A stretch of 64,000 bases of DNA from UBA6244 sp963676875 (GTDB lineage: Bacteria; Bacteroidota; Bacteroidia; Bacteroidales; F082): NCBI GenBank assembly GCA_963676875.1, contig OY781436.1, forward strand, positions 3,782,001 to 3,846,000, in the 5' to 3' direction. The first letter of the stretch is position 1. Each line of letters begins with the position of its first letter. The translations under genes were made by a program, and so were the position numbers. Positions 18,217 through 27,159 of the stretch are shown piece after piece. The notes under the pieces are model-generated. The model did no database searches. It was given only the letters and a program-made list of their open reading frames with translations, and was not told the origin of the DNA.

Positions 18217-20394
18217 TTAAAATTTATTTTTTGGCAGGCACAGGCAAAATGTGCTACCCTGCTCATTTTCGCTTGTTGCCGTTAGCTTCCCTCCAATAAT
18301 CTCGGCGTATTCTTTGATGAGGATAAGTCCCATGCCGGTGCTTTTTTCGTTGTTGGTGCCGGGACGGTTGAAGTCTGAATCCAACCTGAAAATGGTGGCC
18401 AGTCTGTCTTTTGGAATGCCCATGCCCGTATCTTTCACACACAGGCAGAATCTGTCGGGTGTTTGTTTTACAAAAATGGTGATGGTGTCGCCAGGATAGG
18501 AATATTTGATGGCGTTGTTTACCAGATTCTGAATTATCTGAGAAAACAGACGAGAATCGGAGTGAATCTGTAGATCAGAGGGGATTTGCATGTTCACATA
18601 CAATCCCTTTTGCTCAATTTGTGCTCTGAAGAAGTCGATGATATATGAAATCCTGTCTTGAATATTAAAGTTCTCGGGATGGAATTTTATCAGTCCTTGT
18701 TGTGCTTTTCCCCAACTTAACAGTTCCTCCAGCAGGTGATAGGTTTTTTCTGAAGAAGCATACAACGACTTCATATGCATTTGTTTCTCATGGTCGTCAA
18801 GTATGTCCCATTGCTGATCGAGTAGGCTCAACATGCCGAGCAGGGTATTAAATGGACTTTTGAGGTCGTGACCCAAAATGGAGAAAAACTTGTCTTTGGT
18901 AACATTCATCTCCTTCAGTTGATCTTGTTGTTCCTTTAGAGTTTCGTTGGATACCTTTAATTCTTCGTTAATTATCAGCAGGTCGCGGTGTTTTTCCTCT
19001 AGTTGTAAATGAAGTTTTTTGCGTTTACGCCGATTGACATATAGGAAATACAGCTGAACAAGCAGTATCACCAGCGCAGTTAAAGATATCCAAATGATTG
19101 TTCTTTGTTGGGAAATCTGCTTGCTTTTCAGTTGGTTCTGTTCTTCAAGCATTTCGTTGTCGGTTTTTTGCAACGCCAACTCTCTTTCAAAATCAAGAAT
19201 GGCCATCTGATGACTGATGTCGGAGCTGTTCAGACTGTCGGAGGCTACCTTGTATAGCTTGTAGTGGGCCAACGACTGTTTGAAATTACCGGCCATGCTG
19301 TCAAGCTTCGCCAGATTTTTCAACGCATTTTTCTTGTATTGGAGTATGTCGAGATCCTCAGCCATTTGGAGTCCATTAACTAGAAAAGTCCGAGCTTTGG
19401 CAGTGTCTTCAACGTACAGGTAATAAAGACCCAGATTCACCAACACGGCAGCTTTGCGGTCGGGATAATTGTGGAGTTCCGGATTGGTGAACGCTCTTTG
19501 ATAATAATATCCTGCCGAATCGTACTGTTGTTGATCGAGAAACACATTTCCGATATTTACGTCTGTGGCCATTCGGTTACTCTCCTCTTGGAAGGGTAAT
19601 GCCTCGTCAACGCTCTTCCGATAATAATACATGGCCGAATCATAATCGTGTGCCGTATCGAAATACAATTGCCCCAGATTGGAATAAATAATGGCAAGAT
19701 GGTTGATGTCGTCACGGGCAAGGTCGTAATCAATGGCCTTGCGCAAGTGATACAGCGCCTCCTCGAAATGATGTACTTTCAGGTACAATACGCCAAATGT
19801 TACATGCGTAAAGAGAAGCATCTTGTCGTTGTTGATACTGTCGTAAATATTCTGTGCATGAACCAAATTTCTCACTGTCAGAGTATAATCGTCTTTGGCC
19901 AGATAAAAGTTAGACAAATCCAGGTACGCTTTGGCTTCGATGTCGGCCACTTGGTTGGCGTGTGCGTATTCGATGGTTTTATTTAAATAAATAATGGCAC
20001 TGTCGAGCATGTAGGCGTGTCGAAAGGCCAATCCCATATTCCCCAAAACCAGTGCTTTGGGGCGCTTCTGTTTCAGTTGATCCGAATACAACAGCGCCTT
20101 GCGGTAATACCTGAAGGCATTGTCGAAATCGGCCTTCAACCAGGAAAGTATGCCGTTCAGGTTGTTTCCTTTGAATAACCCCGTGGCATAGTTTATTTTG
20201 GCAGAAAGGATTAAAATGGTATCGTTGTACATCGCCGAACTATCCGGTTGAATGTAGAGCAAGGAGGAACTTTTTTCGATTAATCTGTTGATACGCGCCG
20301 TGTCCTGACCATCACCAAACGTGCCGGATTGTTGGCCGACCACTGCAAACTCCAGCAGTAATGAAACAAGTACAAGGAGGATTTTTTTGCGCAT
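18217..20394 (-). CDS. TPR-containing membrane sensor histidine kinase
   Basis: The 725-residue kinase begins with a signal peptide or anchor (residues 1-21). It has a periplasmic tetratricopeptide array (about 60-395; repeats such as NLGQLYFDTAHDYDSAMYYY) and one membrane helix (IIWISLTALVILLVQLYFLY, about 435-455). A coiled coil leads to HisKA with GHDLKSPFNTLLGMLS and to HATPase with DTGMGIP and STGMGLILIKEY. This architecture suggests a periplasmic protein-protein or peptide sensor. It lies 61 bases downstream of a single-domain response regulator on the same strand, which is probably its partner. Confidence 0.93.
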   Translation of the reverse strand: MRKKILLVLVSLLLEFAVVGQQSGTFGDGQDTARINRLIEKSSSLLYIQPDSSAMYNDTILILSAKINYATGLFKGNNLNGILSWLKADFDNAFRYYRKALLYSDQLKQKRPKALVLGNMGLAFRHAYMLDSAIIYLNKTIEYAHANQVADIEAKAYLDLSNFYLAKDDYTLTVRNLVHAQNIYDSINNDKMLLFTHVTFGVLYLKVHHFEEALYHLRKAIDYDLARDDINHLAIIYSNLGQLYFDTAHDYDSAMYYYRKSVDEALPFQEESNRMATDVNIGNVFLDQQQYDSAGYYYQRAFTNPELHNYPDRKAAVLVNLGLYYLYVEDTAKARTFLVNGLQMAEDLDILQYKKNALKNLAKLDSMAGNFKQSLAHYKLYKVASDSLNSSDISHQMAILDFERELALQKTDNEMLEEQNQLKSKQISQQRTIIWISLTALVILLVQLYFLYVNRRKRKKLHLQLEEKHRDLLIINEELKVSNETLKEQQDQLKEMNVTKDKFFSILGHDLKSPFNTLLGMLSLLDQQWDILDDHEKQMHMKSLYASSEKTYHLLEELLSWGKAQQGLIKFHPENFNIQDRISYIIDFFRAQIEQKGLYVNMQIPSDLQIHSDSRLFSQIIQNLVNNAIKYSYPGDTITIFVKQTPDRFCLCVKDTGMGIPKDRLATIFRLDSDFNRPGTNNEKSTGMGLILIKEYAEIIGGKLTATSENEQGSTFCLCLPKNKF

Positions 20395-20455
20395 AATCGG
20401 TTGGTCTGACTAAAACTATTTTAGGAGGACATGATAATCAACTGAAATGGGTGTA

Positions 20456-20845
20456 CTATGGATACAATAAATGTTCAATTTCGCCATACAACGAATTCAA
20501 ACTCACCGGTTTGGCTAAAAAGATGTTGGCTCCTGCATCAAAAGCTTCCTCTTCGTTGTGATAGGCCGTATAGGCCGTTTGAACGATCACCGGAATGGAT
20601 TTATTTATCTTGCGGATATGTTTCAATACGTCGATTCCGTTAATTAATGGCAGATAAATATCCAAAAGAACCAGATCGATTTTGGTGTCTTGGTTCAACA
20701 GGGTTATGGCTTCCTGTCCGTTTGCTGCATACAGGAGTTTAGCTTTGGTGAGTTTAAGGGCAGCCTCAAAGTATCTTCTGCTGGAATCTACATCCTCCAC
20801 AATCAGGATGGTTTTCTCAGACCAATTTAAGTTTGATGTAGTCAT
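20456..20845 (-). CDS. Single-domain response regulator (CheY-like receiver)
   Basis: A 129-residue stand-alone receiver. The start at 20845 (MTTSNLNWSEKTILIVED) was chosen because the reading frame upstream to 20899 adds 18 residues outside the receiver fold. Acidic pocket residues E17 and D18, acceptor Asp62 (LLDIYLP), a threonine in VQTAYT and a lysine in LAKPVS are all in place. There is no output domain, so it probably works by protein contact or as a phosphate shuttle. It precedes the TPR kinase gene and diverges from the methyltransferase gene. Confidence 0.88.
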   Translation of the reverse strand: MTTSNLNWSEKTILIVEDVDSSRRYFEAALKLTKAKLLYAANGQEAITLLNQDTKIDLVLLDIYLPLINGIDVLKHIRKINKSIPVIVQTAYTAYHNEEEAFDAGANIFLAKPVSLNSLYGEIEHLLYP

Positions 20846-21032
20846 AACGATTTTTTGTAGCCGGGCAAATGCAATTAAAACACGTAGGTTTTGAAGCAAA
20901 ACTAATAAATAAATTAACCCGACTTGAATTTACCCAAATTATTTTCAACCATCAACCAAAGATTTGCCACACGTTAAGCGGATAGGGCAATTACATATTT
21001 GGTTAAGTTTGCATGCTTTAATTATCGAACCA

Positions 21033-21869
21033 TTGTTTACCAACCGCGACATAGCAGATTATTACAACCAAACCCAGGAGCACTATCAACAATGGTGGAA
21101 GCTCAAAAAAGCCATGGCGGTACATTACGGATTATGGGATAAACACACCAAATCCTTTGTGGAAGCGCTTCAAAATACCAACAGGTCGCTATACGAATTT
21201 TCCGGAGTTGGCAAAAATTGTCGTGTATTGGATGCCGGCTGTGGGGTAGGAGGGTCGTTGGTATTTTTGGCCAACACCTGCAATGCCCTCGCTACCGGTA
21301 TTACCCTCAGCGAACGACAACTGGCATTTGCCAATCAACGCATCCATGAGCTTGGTCTGGAAAACAAAGTCGATTTCAAGTTGGAAGATTATAACCAAAC
21401 TTCCTTTCCTGATGAGACTTACGACATGATCTGGGCCATCGAATCGCTTACCTCTGCTCCCGACAAACAAAAATTTGCACGGGAAGCTTACCGTGTTCTC
21501 AAACCCGGAGGTGTGTTGGTACTGGCCGATTATTTTAAAGTGGAAGATAGCCGTGACCCAAATCAATATCTCGAAAAATGGCGTCGCACATGGAGTTTGG
21601 CGCCCATCCTAACGCAAAAGGATTTTGTGTCAGCCATTGAATCAGGTGGTTTTCTGTTGGAAGACATGAAAGATGTGACGGCGGGAATCTTCCCTACTTC
21701 ACGGCGCATGTACTACGCTGCCTTGGGGGGGGCGCTTCCTACCATGGTTTATAATTTTTTTCACGACACCAGTAGGTTTGCCAAAATTCATTACAAATCG
21801 GGTATTTATCAATACAAAGCGCTTAAAAGGGGGCTTTGGCAATATCGGTTTTTGCGGTTTAGGAAATGA
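21033..21869 (+). CDS. SAM-dependent methyltransferase
   Basis: A class I methyltransferase related to the sterol/tocopherol and cyclopropane synthase-like groups. Motif I is VLDAGCGVGGSLVFLA, followed by ITLSERQLAFANQR and the post-motif DMIWAIESLTSAPD. The substrate is not identifiable. The start is uncertain. A TTG at 21033 gives LFTNRDIADYYNQTQEHYQQ, a typical beginning of this family. A TTG at 20964 would add 23 residues that look unlike a protein start. A TAAGTTTG -7-like box at 21004-21011 lies between the two and favours the shorter form. The gene has no co-directional neighbours. Confidence 0.82.
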   Translation: MFTNRDIADYYNQTQEHYQQWWKLKKAMAVHYGLWDKHTKSFVEALQNTNRSLYEFSGVGKNCRVLDAGCGVGGSLVFLANTCNALATGITLSERQLAFANQRIHELGLENKVDFKLEDYNQTSFPDETYDMIWAIESLTSAPDKQKFAREAYRVLKPGGVLVLADYFKVEDSRDPNQYLEKWRRTWSLAPILTQKDFVSAIESGGFLLEDMKDVTAGIFPTSRRMYYAALGGALPTMVYNFFHDTSRFAKIHYKSGIYQYKALKRGLWQYRFLRFRK

Positions 21870-22477
21870 TCGCAAGACTCCTGTCAGATGTGTTTCTTGT
21901 ATTTGTTTCACGGAGTTCCTCGGATTTTTTATTAAGGTCGTACAAGGCATTATTTATCAGTAATTTGTGTCTTAAATGACGGATGGTTAATCCGAAGCGA
22001 AGTGAATAAAAACCGGATATTGAATAAACGACTTTTCGATACGGATTCTTATAAATTTTTTTGGAATGCTTTAAACCCAATTTAAAAATAGATATTTGGT
22101 TGAATGGATTTAAACTGAATCCGAAGGATTCCCATGTTTATAGCAATGGAAGTATGTATTTGTTCGACCCCGACGGGGTCGCATAATTACTTTTGCCAAT
22201 TCTATCTATACACCTATAATCCCTTCGGGATATCAACAATAACCATGCAACCAAACCAGATATAACAAAAAAATTGAACCCAATCCGAGAGCAACAATAC
22301 AATTTTTAAGCATAGAGTTCCTCGGAGGAATATCACGGGGTTCCCGGGAGTTATTTCACGGAGTTTTACGGTGGGTATATTCGGTGTTTTGCCAGGTTTC
22401 GCCTGTTGCTGATTCGTCTGTTTTTTTTAATCAACTACTTGTTTGAGGGAATTGCCGGCTGGGGTTGTGTACGGAGT
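21870..22477. repeat. Intergenic cluster of REP-like hairpins
   Basis: Four short perfect hairpins lie in this gene-free stretch: GAATCC-GAA-GGATTC (22117-22131), CGACCCC-GAC-GGGGTCG (22165-22181), ATCCC-TTC-GGGAT (22219-22231) and TTCCT-CGG-AGGAA (22318-22330). Their centres are 49, 52 and 99 bases apart, close to multiples of 50. They share a three-base loop with hairpins beside the RAYT transposase at 40.4-41.1 kb. A second motif, CACGGAGTTCCTCGGA-like, recurs near 21906 and 22316-22375. No gene is supported. Confidence 0.7.
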
Positions 22478-22512
22478 AAAAAAAACCGGAGCAAGCCAAG
22501 CTCGTTCCGGTT
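22478..22512 (-). terminator. Terminator of sucC
   Basis: AACCGGA and TCCGGTT arms (22484-22490 and 22506-22512) form the stem, with a run of T on the minus strand at its lower-coordinate side. It lies 24 bases beyond the sucC stop codon. Confidence 0.75.
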
Positions 22513-22535
22513 CGCTAACGGGTATGTTAAAAAGA

Positions 22536-23726
22536 CTATGTTAATACTTCGTTTACGAGTTTGGCCGCTTCAAACAACTGAATGGCCGAATGAACCTGAA
22601 GCCCTGAGGCGTCAATCAAATCTTTACCTTCTTTGGCATTGGTACCCTGAAGGCGAACAATGATGGGAACGTTGATGTCGCCAATGTTTTGGTAGGCATC
22701 CACAATTCCCTGAGCTACACGATCGCAGCGAACGATACCTCCAAAAATATTCACCAGAATGGCTTTTACATTGGGGTCTTTCAGGATAATGCGGAAAGCT
22801 TCCTCCACACGTTTGGCATCGGCAGTACCTCCCACATCCAGGAAGTTGGCAGGGTCGCCACCCGACATTTTAATCATGTCCATGGTAGCCATGGCCAGTC
22901 CGGCACCGTTCACCATACAACCCACGTTTCCGTCCAATTTCACGAAATTCAGGTCGAAACGACTGGCTTCCACTTCAATGGGGTCTTCTTCGGAGAGGTC
23001 GCGCATGGCCAGAATATCTTTATGACGATAGAGGGCATTGTTGTCGATGCTCACTTTGGAATCGGCAGCATAAATTTTCCCGTCGGCTGCTTTAATCACG
23101 GGGTTAATTTCAAACAAGCTGGCATCGGCACCCACGTAGGCTTTGTACAACGCGGAAACAAATTTCACCATTTCTTTGAAGGCCACCCCACTCAATCCAA
23201 GGTTGAAAGCAATACGACGGGCTTGAAAACCGGTAAGTCCCACTTTAGGGTCGACCAATTCATGGAAAATTTCGTCCGGAGTTTCTTCGGCCACCTGTTC
23301 GATGTTCATTCCTCCGCGGGGTGAATACATTACCATGTTCTGACCTTTATCGCGGTTGAGGAGGATACTCATGTAATATTCCTCCACGTTTTCAGGGCCG
23401 GGATAATAAATATTTTGTTCAACGAGGACCTTGCTCACCAGTTTACCCTCTTTTTTCGTTTGAGGAGTAACGAGCATCATGCCCAGAATTTGATCGGCAT
23501 AAGTGCCCACTTCTTCCAGTGTTTTGGCAATTTTTACACCGCCGCCTTTTCCACGGCCTCCGGCATGTATCTGTGCTTTTACGGCCCAAACGTCGAGACC
23601 AACTTTCTTTTTAATGTCTTTGGCTGCTTGAATGGCTTCTTCAGGTGAGTTGGCCACAATTCCGTAAGGAATGGCAACGCCATATTGCTGGAGAATCGAT
23701 TTGCCTTGGTATTCGTGTAGGTTCAT
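22536..23726 (-). CDS. sucC: Succinyl-CoA synthetase (ADP-forming), beta subunit
   Basis: SucC forms the nucleotide- and succinate-binding half of succinate-CoA ligase in the TCA cycle. At 396 residues it matches the family. The ATP-grasp region starts with MNLHEYQGKSILQQYGV. Conserved motifs are KAQIHAGGRGKGGGVK, FEINPV, NGAGLAMATMD and NIFGGIVRCDRVAQGI. The alpha-subunit gene sucD, often adjacent, is not in this window; downstream is a repeat region and a convergent gene. A TACTTTTG -7 element lies at 23765-23772 on the minus strand. Confidence 0.96.
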   Translation of the reverse strand: MNLHEYQGKSILQQYGVAIPYGIVANSPEEAIQAAKDIKKKVGLDVWAVKAQIHAGGRGKGGGVKIAKTLEEVGTYADQILGMMLVTPQTKKEGKLVSKVLVEQNIYYPGPENVEEYYMSILLNRDKGQNMVMYSPRGGMNIEQVAEETPDEIFHELVDPKVGLTGFQARRIAFNLGLSGVAFKEMVKFVSALYKAYVGADASLFEINPVIKAADGKIYAADSKVSIDNNALYRHKDILAMRDLSEEDPIEVEASRFDLNFVKLDGNVGCMVNGAGLAMATMDMIKMSGGDPANFLDVGGTADAKRVEEAFRIILKDPNVKAILVNIFGGIVRCDRVAQGIVDAYQNIGDINVPIIVRLQGTNAKEGKDLIDASGLQVHSAIQLFEAAKLVNEVLT

Positions 23727-23898
23727 AGGTAGAATTCTTTGTTAACGTTCAAATTTAATGCCCCCAAAAGTAGCATATTTATCAAGATTGCGGCCATAAT
23801 TTTTCATATTTGTTGTATCATGGCTCAATTTAGAGGTCGTTTTAAATTGGGTGTCTGTTTTCGGAATTTGTTTAACTCAATTATTGCGGGGTTTTAGT

Positions 23899-23927
23899 TG
23901 TCTTGGGTTCAATTTTTCTATTTTTGC
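23899..23927 (+). promoter_or_regulatory. Bacteroidota-type promoter for lepB
   Basis: TTG (23899-23901), 18 bases, TATTTTTG (23920-23927). It lies about 80 bases before the lepB ATG, leaving a sizeable leader of unknown role. Confidence 0.65.
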
Positions 23928-24009
23928 ATCCTTAAATTCTTAACAAAAATTAACGCGTTGATAAACAGATTGCTGCTATCTTGCCAAATATATTTTTAAT
24001 CAAACGAAT

Positions 24010-25524
24010 ATGCTATACCTGCTCATTCTTATACCTTTATCTTTTACCATACCGACAGTTTTCGCCTGGGCTCTCTTCGAAAAAGCCGGACGCAAAGGAT
24101 GGGAAACTTTGGTGCCTTTTTACAATCTTTATATCTTTTTGCTGATCATAAAAAAACCTTTGTGGTGGTATGCCTTACTGCTTTTTCCTTTTTTGAATGT
24201 GTTCATGTACATGCTCATGTTGGTGGAGTTGGTGAAATGTTTTGGCAAGTTCAAGTTGTATGAGCAATTTTTGGCCGTGGTCTTTCCGATTTTTTATCTG
24301 CCTTATTTGGGTTTGCAACAGAATGAACAATATACCGATCCGGATGAACGTGCACCCCGCAAAAAATCGGTGGCTCGTGAATGGACCGATGCCATTATTT
24401 TTGCTGTTGTGGCAGCCACCATCATCCGTACATTTTTGCTTGAGGCCTACACCATTCCCACATCTTCCATGGAAAAATCGTTGTTAGTGGGCGATTATCT
24501 TTTTGTAAGTAAAATAACTTTCGGACCTAAAATTCCCAATACACCTATCGCATTTCCTTTCGTACATCATACTTTGCCGCTTACCCAATCGGTTAAATCA
24601 TATGTGGAATGGATTTCCCTCCCTTATTATCGTTTTCCGGGATTCAGATCGGTGCGGCATAACGATGCCGTAGTGTTCAATTATCCTGCCGGAGACACGG
24701 TTTCAACCCACTTCCAGAGCAATGTAAGTTACTATTCATTGGTGAAAAAATACGGAAGAGAAAGGGTGTGGAGCGATAAACGCAATTTTGGTGAAATCGT
24801 GGTGCGACCGGTGGATAAGCGAGAAAATTATGTAAAACGTTGCATTGGCCTGCCCGGCGACACCCTGACGATTGTGGACCGACAGGTTTACCTTAATGGA
24901 GAAAAGGCGGTGAATCCGGAAAAGCTTCAATATCAATACGTGGTGATTACGGATGGAAGCAGCATTAATCCCATGGTATTGGACAAACTGGATATCACCG
25001 AAGGTTATAGGACCAACGTGCCAGGTCAGTTTATTTATAATCTTACCGAAGAAAGTCGTAAGGAACTTATGCAATTGTCCATTGTAAAATCTGCCGAACC
25101 TTTAAACGAACCTGCCGGAAAATGGGATCCCGATATTTTCCCCAACGATTCAGTCTATAAATGGAACCGTGATAATTTCGGACCGCTTTATATTCCACGC
25201 AAGGGTGTTCCCATCGAGTTGAATCTGACCAATTTACCTCAATATCAACGATTGATTACCACTTACGAAGGCAATACCCTAAAGGTGAAAGATGGTACCA
25301 TTTACATTAATGACAAGGCTGCGACCAGTTATACGCCGGCGATGGATTATTATTGGATGATGGGAGACAATCGCCACAATTCAGCCGACTCACGTTATTG
25401 GGGCTTTGTGCCCGAAGATCATGTGGTGGGTAAACCGGAGTTCGTTTGGCTGTCGCTCGACCAAAATAAATCATGGTTCAACGGCAAAATCCGCTGGGAT
25501 CGACTGTTTACCATCATTCATTAG
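24010..25524 (+). CDS. lepB: Signal peptidase I
   Basis: LepB cleaves signal peptides from exported proteins at the outer face of the inner membrane. Three hydrophobic segments (about 1-25, 40-70 and 80-110) precede a final anchor near residue 135. The catalytic dyad is Ser153 in PTSSMEKS and Lys276 in YVKRCIGLPGD. The C-terminal box is MGDNRHNSADSRYWG. At 504 residues it is much longer than typical (250-320). The extra length is the N-terminal membrane region plus two insertions, one between the Ser and Lys boxes and one of about 120 residues before the last box. Such long forms are usual in Bacteroidota. Confidence 0.95.
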   Translation: MLYLLILIPLSFTIPTVFAWALFEKAGRKGWETLVPFYNLYIFLLIIKKPLWWYALLLFPFLNVFMYMLMLVELVKCFGKFKLYEQFLAVVFPIFYLPYLGLQQNEQYTDPDERAPRKKSVAREWTDAIIFAVVAATIIRTFLLEAYTIPTSSMEKSLLVGDYLFVSKITFGPKIPNTPIAFPFVHHTLPLTQSVKSYVEWISLPYYRFPGFRSVRHNDAVVFNYPAGDTVSTHFQSNVSYYSLVKKYGRERVWSDKRNFGEIVVRPVDKRENYVKRCIGLPGDTLTIVDRQVYLNGEKAVNPEKLQYQYVVITDGSSINPMVLDKLDITEGYRTNVPGQFIYNLTEESRKELMQLSIVKSAEPLNEPAGKWDPDIFPNDSVYKWNRDNFGPLYIPRKGVPIELNLTNLPQYQRLITTYEGNTLKVKDGTIYINDKAATSYTPAMDYYWMMGDNRHNSADSRYWGFVPEDHVVGKPEFVWLSLDQNKSWFNGKIRWDRLFTIIH

Positions 25525-25704
25525 TCCTCAGATCGTTAGGTTTTCAAGGGTATTCGGAAACGTTTGTTATCAACAAATCCGGATTTTTTACTGTTGGCAA
25601 TTTTCTCAAGGGACATTCTTTTCACAAACAATTGACATTAACTTAGCCTTGTAAACAGGTGTTTGTTACTTTTGCACCGAATTAAGAAAAAGGGTTTGCC
25701 ATTT

Positions 25705-27117
25705 ATGCAAAGAGATTTTAGTTGGGTTGATGATGAGGAGCTCAGGGAGCTGATCGATCGTTTTGAGATGATGCTGCAACAAGAAAGCTGGAGTTTTTTT
25801 GATGTGGACGATTTCGAAATCCTAATCGACTTCTTTATTGAATTTCAGGATATTGAATATGCAGCCATTGCACTTACGGAGGCTGGGAGGCAGCATCCTA
25901 CCAGTATGGTATTTCATGTAAGAGAAGCACGGCTACTGGCGGCACAAAAAAAATATTACGAGGCTTTGGAGCAGCTCAACGAATTGGAAACAAGCGAAGT
26001 TCCGGATGAAGAAATATTTTTGGCCCGTGGCGAAATATACAGCCTCATGAACAAGCATGAATTGGCCATTGAAGAGTTTCGTAAATCGTTGCCCTATACC
26101 GATGTTCCTGAGGAAATATATGCAGCCATTGCCTTCGAGTTCGAAAGTATGGACGACTACGCGAGTGCTATTTTCAACCTGAAGGAAGCCCTCAGAATGA
26201 ATCCCCAATCAGATAACCTGATTCATGAAATAGCTTTCTTTTTCGAAACCACAAGTCGCTATCAGGAAGCCATCGATTTCTTTTTGGAATTCATCGATTT
26301 AAACCCTTATTCCATCATGGCCTGGTTTAATCTGGGCATATTTTATAATTCCATTTCCATTTACGAAAAGGCAATTGAAGCCTACGAATATGCCCTGGCA
26401 ATTGACGAGGAATTTTCGTCGGCTTATTTCAATATCGCCAATTCTTATTCCAATTTGGAAAAATACACCATATCAATTCAGTATTACCTGGAAAGTTTAA
26501 AGTATGATGTGGATGATCCAGTTACGTATTTTTATATTGGTGAATGTTACGAGAGTCTTTACGACACCAAAAACTCGATGATTTACTACAATAAAGCCAT
26601 TGAACTAGATGAAATGATGGCTGACGCATGGGCAGGTATTGGCAGGTTGATGGTAAGACAAGATCATCTGATGATCGCCATCAATTATTTTAGAAAAGCC
26701 CTGGAAATGCAACCACGAAGCATTGATTTTATGCTCGATCTGGGTGAAATTTACTTGCAGTTGGGTTATTGGGAAAAGGCAGAAGATTTGTATGCAAAAA
26801 TTGTGGAATTGGATAATTCCATGGTGGATGCCTGGATTAATCTTTCTGCAAGTGTATATTCACGAGAAGGAGTTGAGGGTGCCATCGAAATTATCGAAAC
26901 TGCCCTCGAAACCAATAAAGATCAGGCTGCATTGTGGTACCGGCTGGCTGCCTACCTCTATCGGTCAGGTAAAATACAGCAGGCTTATTTTTATATTGAA
27001 ACAGCTTTGAAACTGGACGTTGAAAAGAGTGAGGGGCTTATTCAGTTTTTACCCGAACTCAACCTAGAACCCCGGTTTATTGAGTTGTTGTCGTTGTATA
27101 AACGGGTGGATAAATAA
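25705..27117 (+). CDS. Tetratricopeptide repeat protein
   Basis: A 470-residue, acidic, all-helical protein built of about eleven TPR units (for example AWFNLGIFYNSISIYEKAIE, YFYIGECYESLYDTKNSMIY, AWAGIGRLMVRQDHLMIAI). There is no signal peptide, so it is probably cytoplasmic. The ATG at 25705 is preferred over a codon at 25663, because the longer form starts inside a TACTTTTG -7 box at 25667-25674. It is first in a run of four same-strand genes (aldehyde dehydrogenase, DUF368, aroE) with gaps of 42, 21 and 8 bases, so it probably heads an operon. TPR proteins act as scaffolds; the partner is unknown. Confidence 0.88.
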   Translation: MQRDFSWVDDEELRELIDRFEMMLQQESWSFFDVDDFEILIDFFIEFQDIEYAAIALTEAGRQHPTSMVFHVREARLLAAQKKYYEALEQLNELETSEVPDEEIFLARGEIYSLMNKHELAIEEFRKSLPYTDVPEEIYAAIAFEFESMDDYASAIFNLKEALRMNPQSDNLIHEIAFFFETTSRYQEAIDFFLEFIDLNPYSIMAWFNLGIFYNSISIYEKAIEAYEYALAIDEEFSSAYFNIANSYSNLEKYTISIQYYLESLKYDVDDPVTYFYIGECYESLYDTKNSMIYYNKAIELDEMMADAWAGIGRLMVRQDHLMIAINYFRKALEMQPRSIDFMLDLGEIYLQLGYWEKAEDLYAKIVELDNSMVDAWINLSASVYSREGVEGAIEIIETALETNKDQAALWYRLAAYLYRSGKIQQAYFYIETALKLDVEKSEGLIQFLPELNLEPRFIELLSLYKRVDK

Positions 27118-27159
27118 ATGGGTGGATTATTAATATGGTTTCATACATAAAAGTTTGAT

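Noticed and set aside
22689..23324. Plus-strand frame of 211 codons opposite sucC
   Set aside because: It is antisense to a strongly conserved gene, His-rich, and without any recognisable start or motif; a shadow frame.
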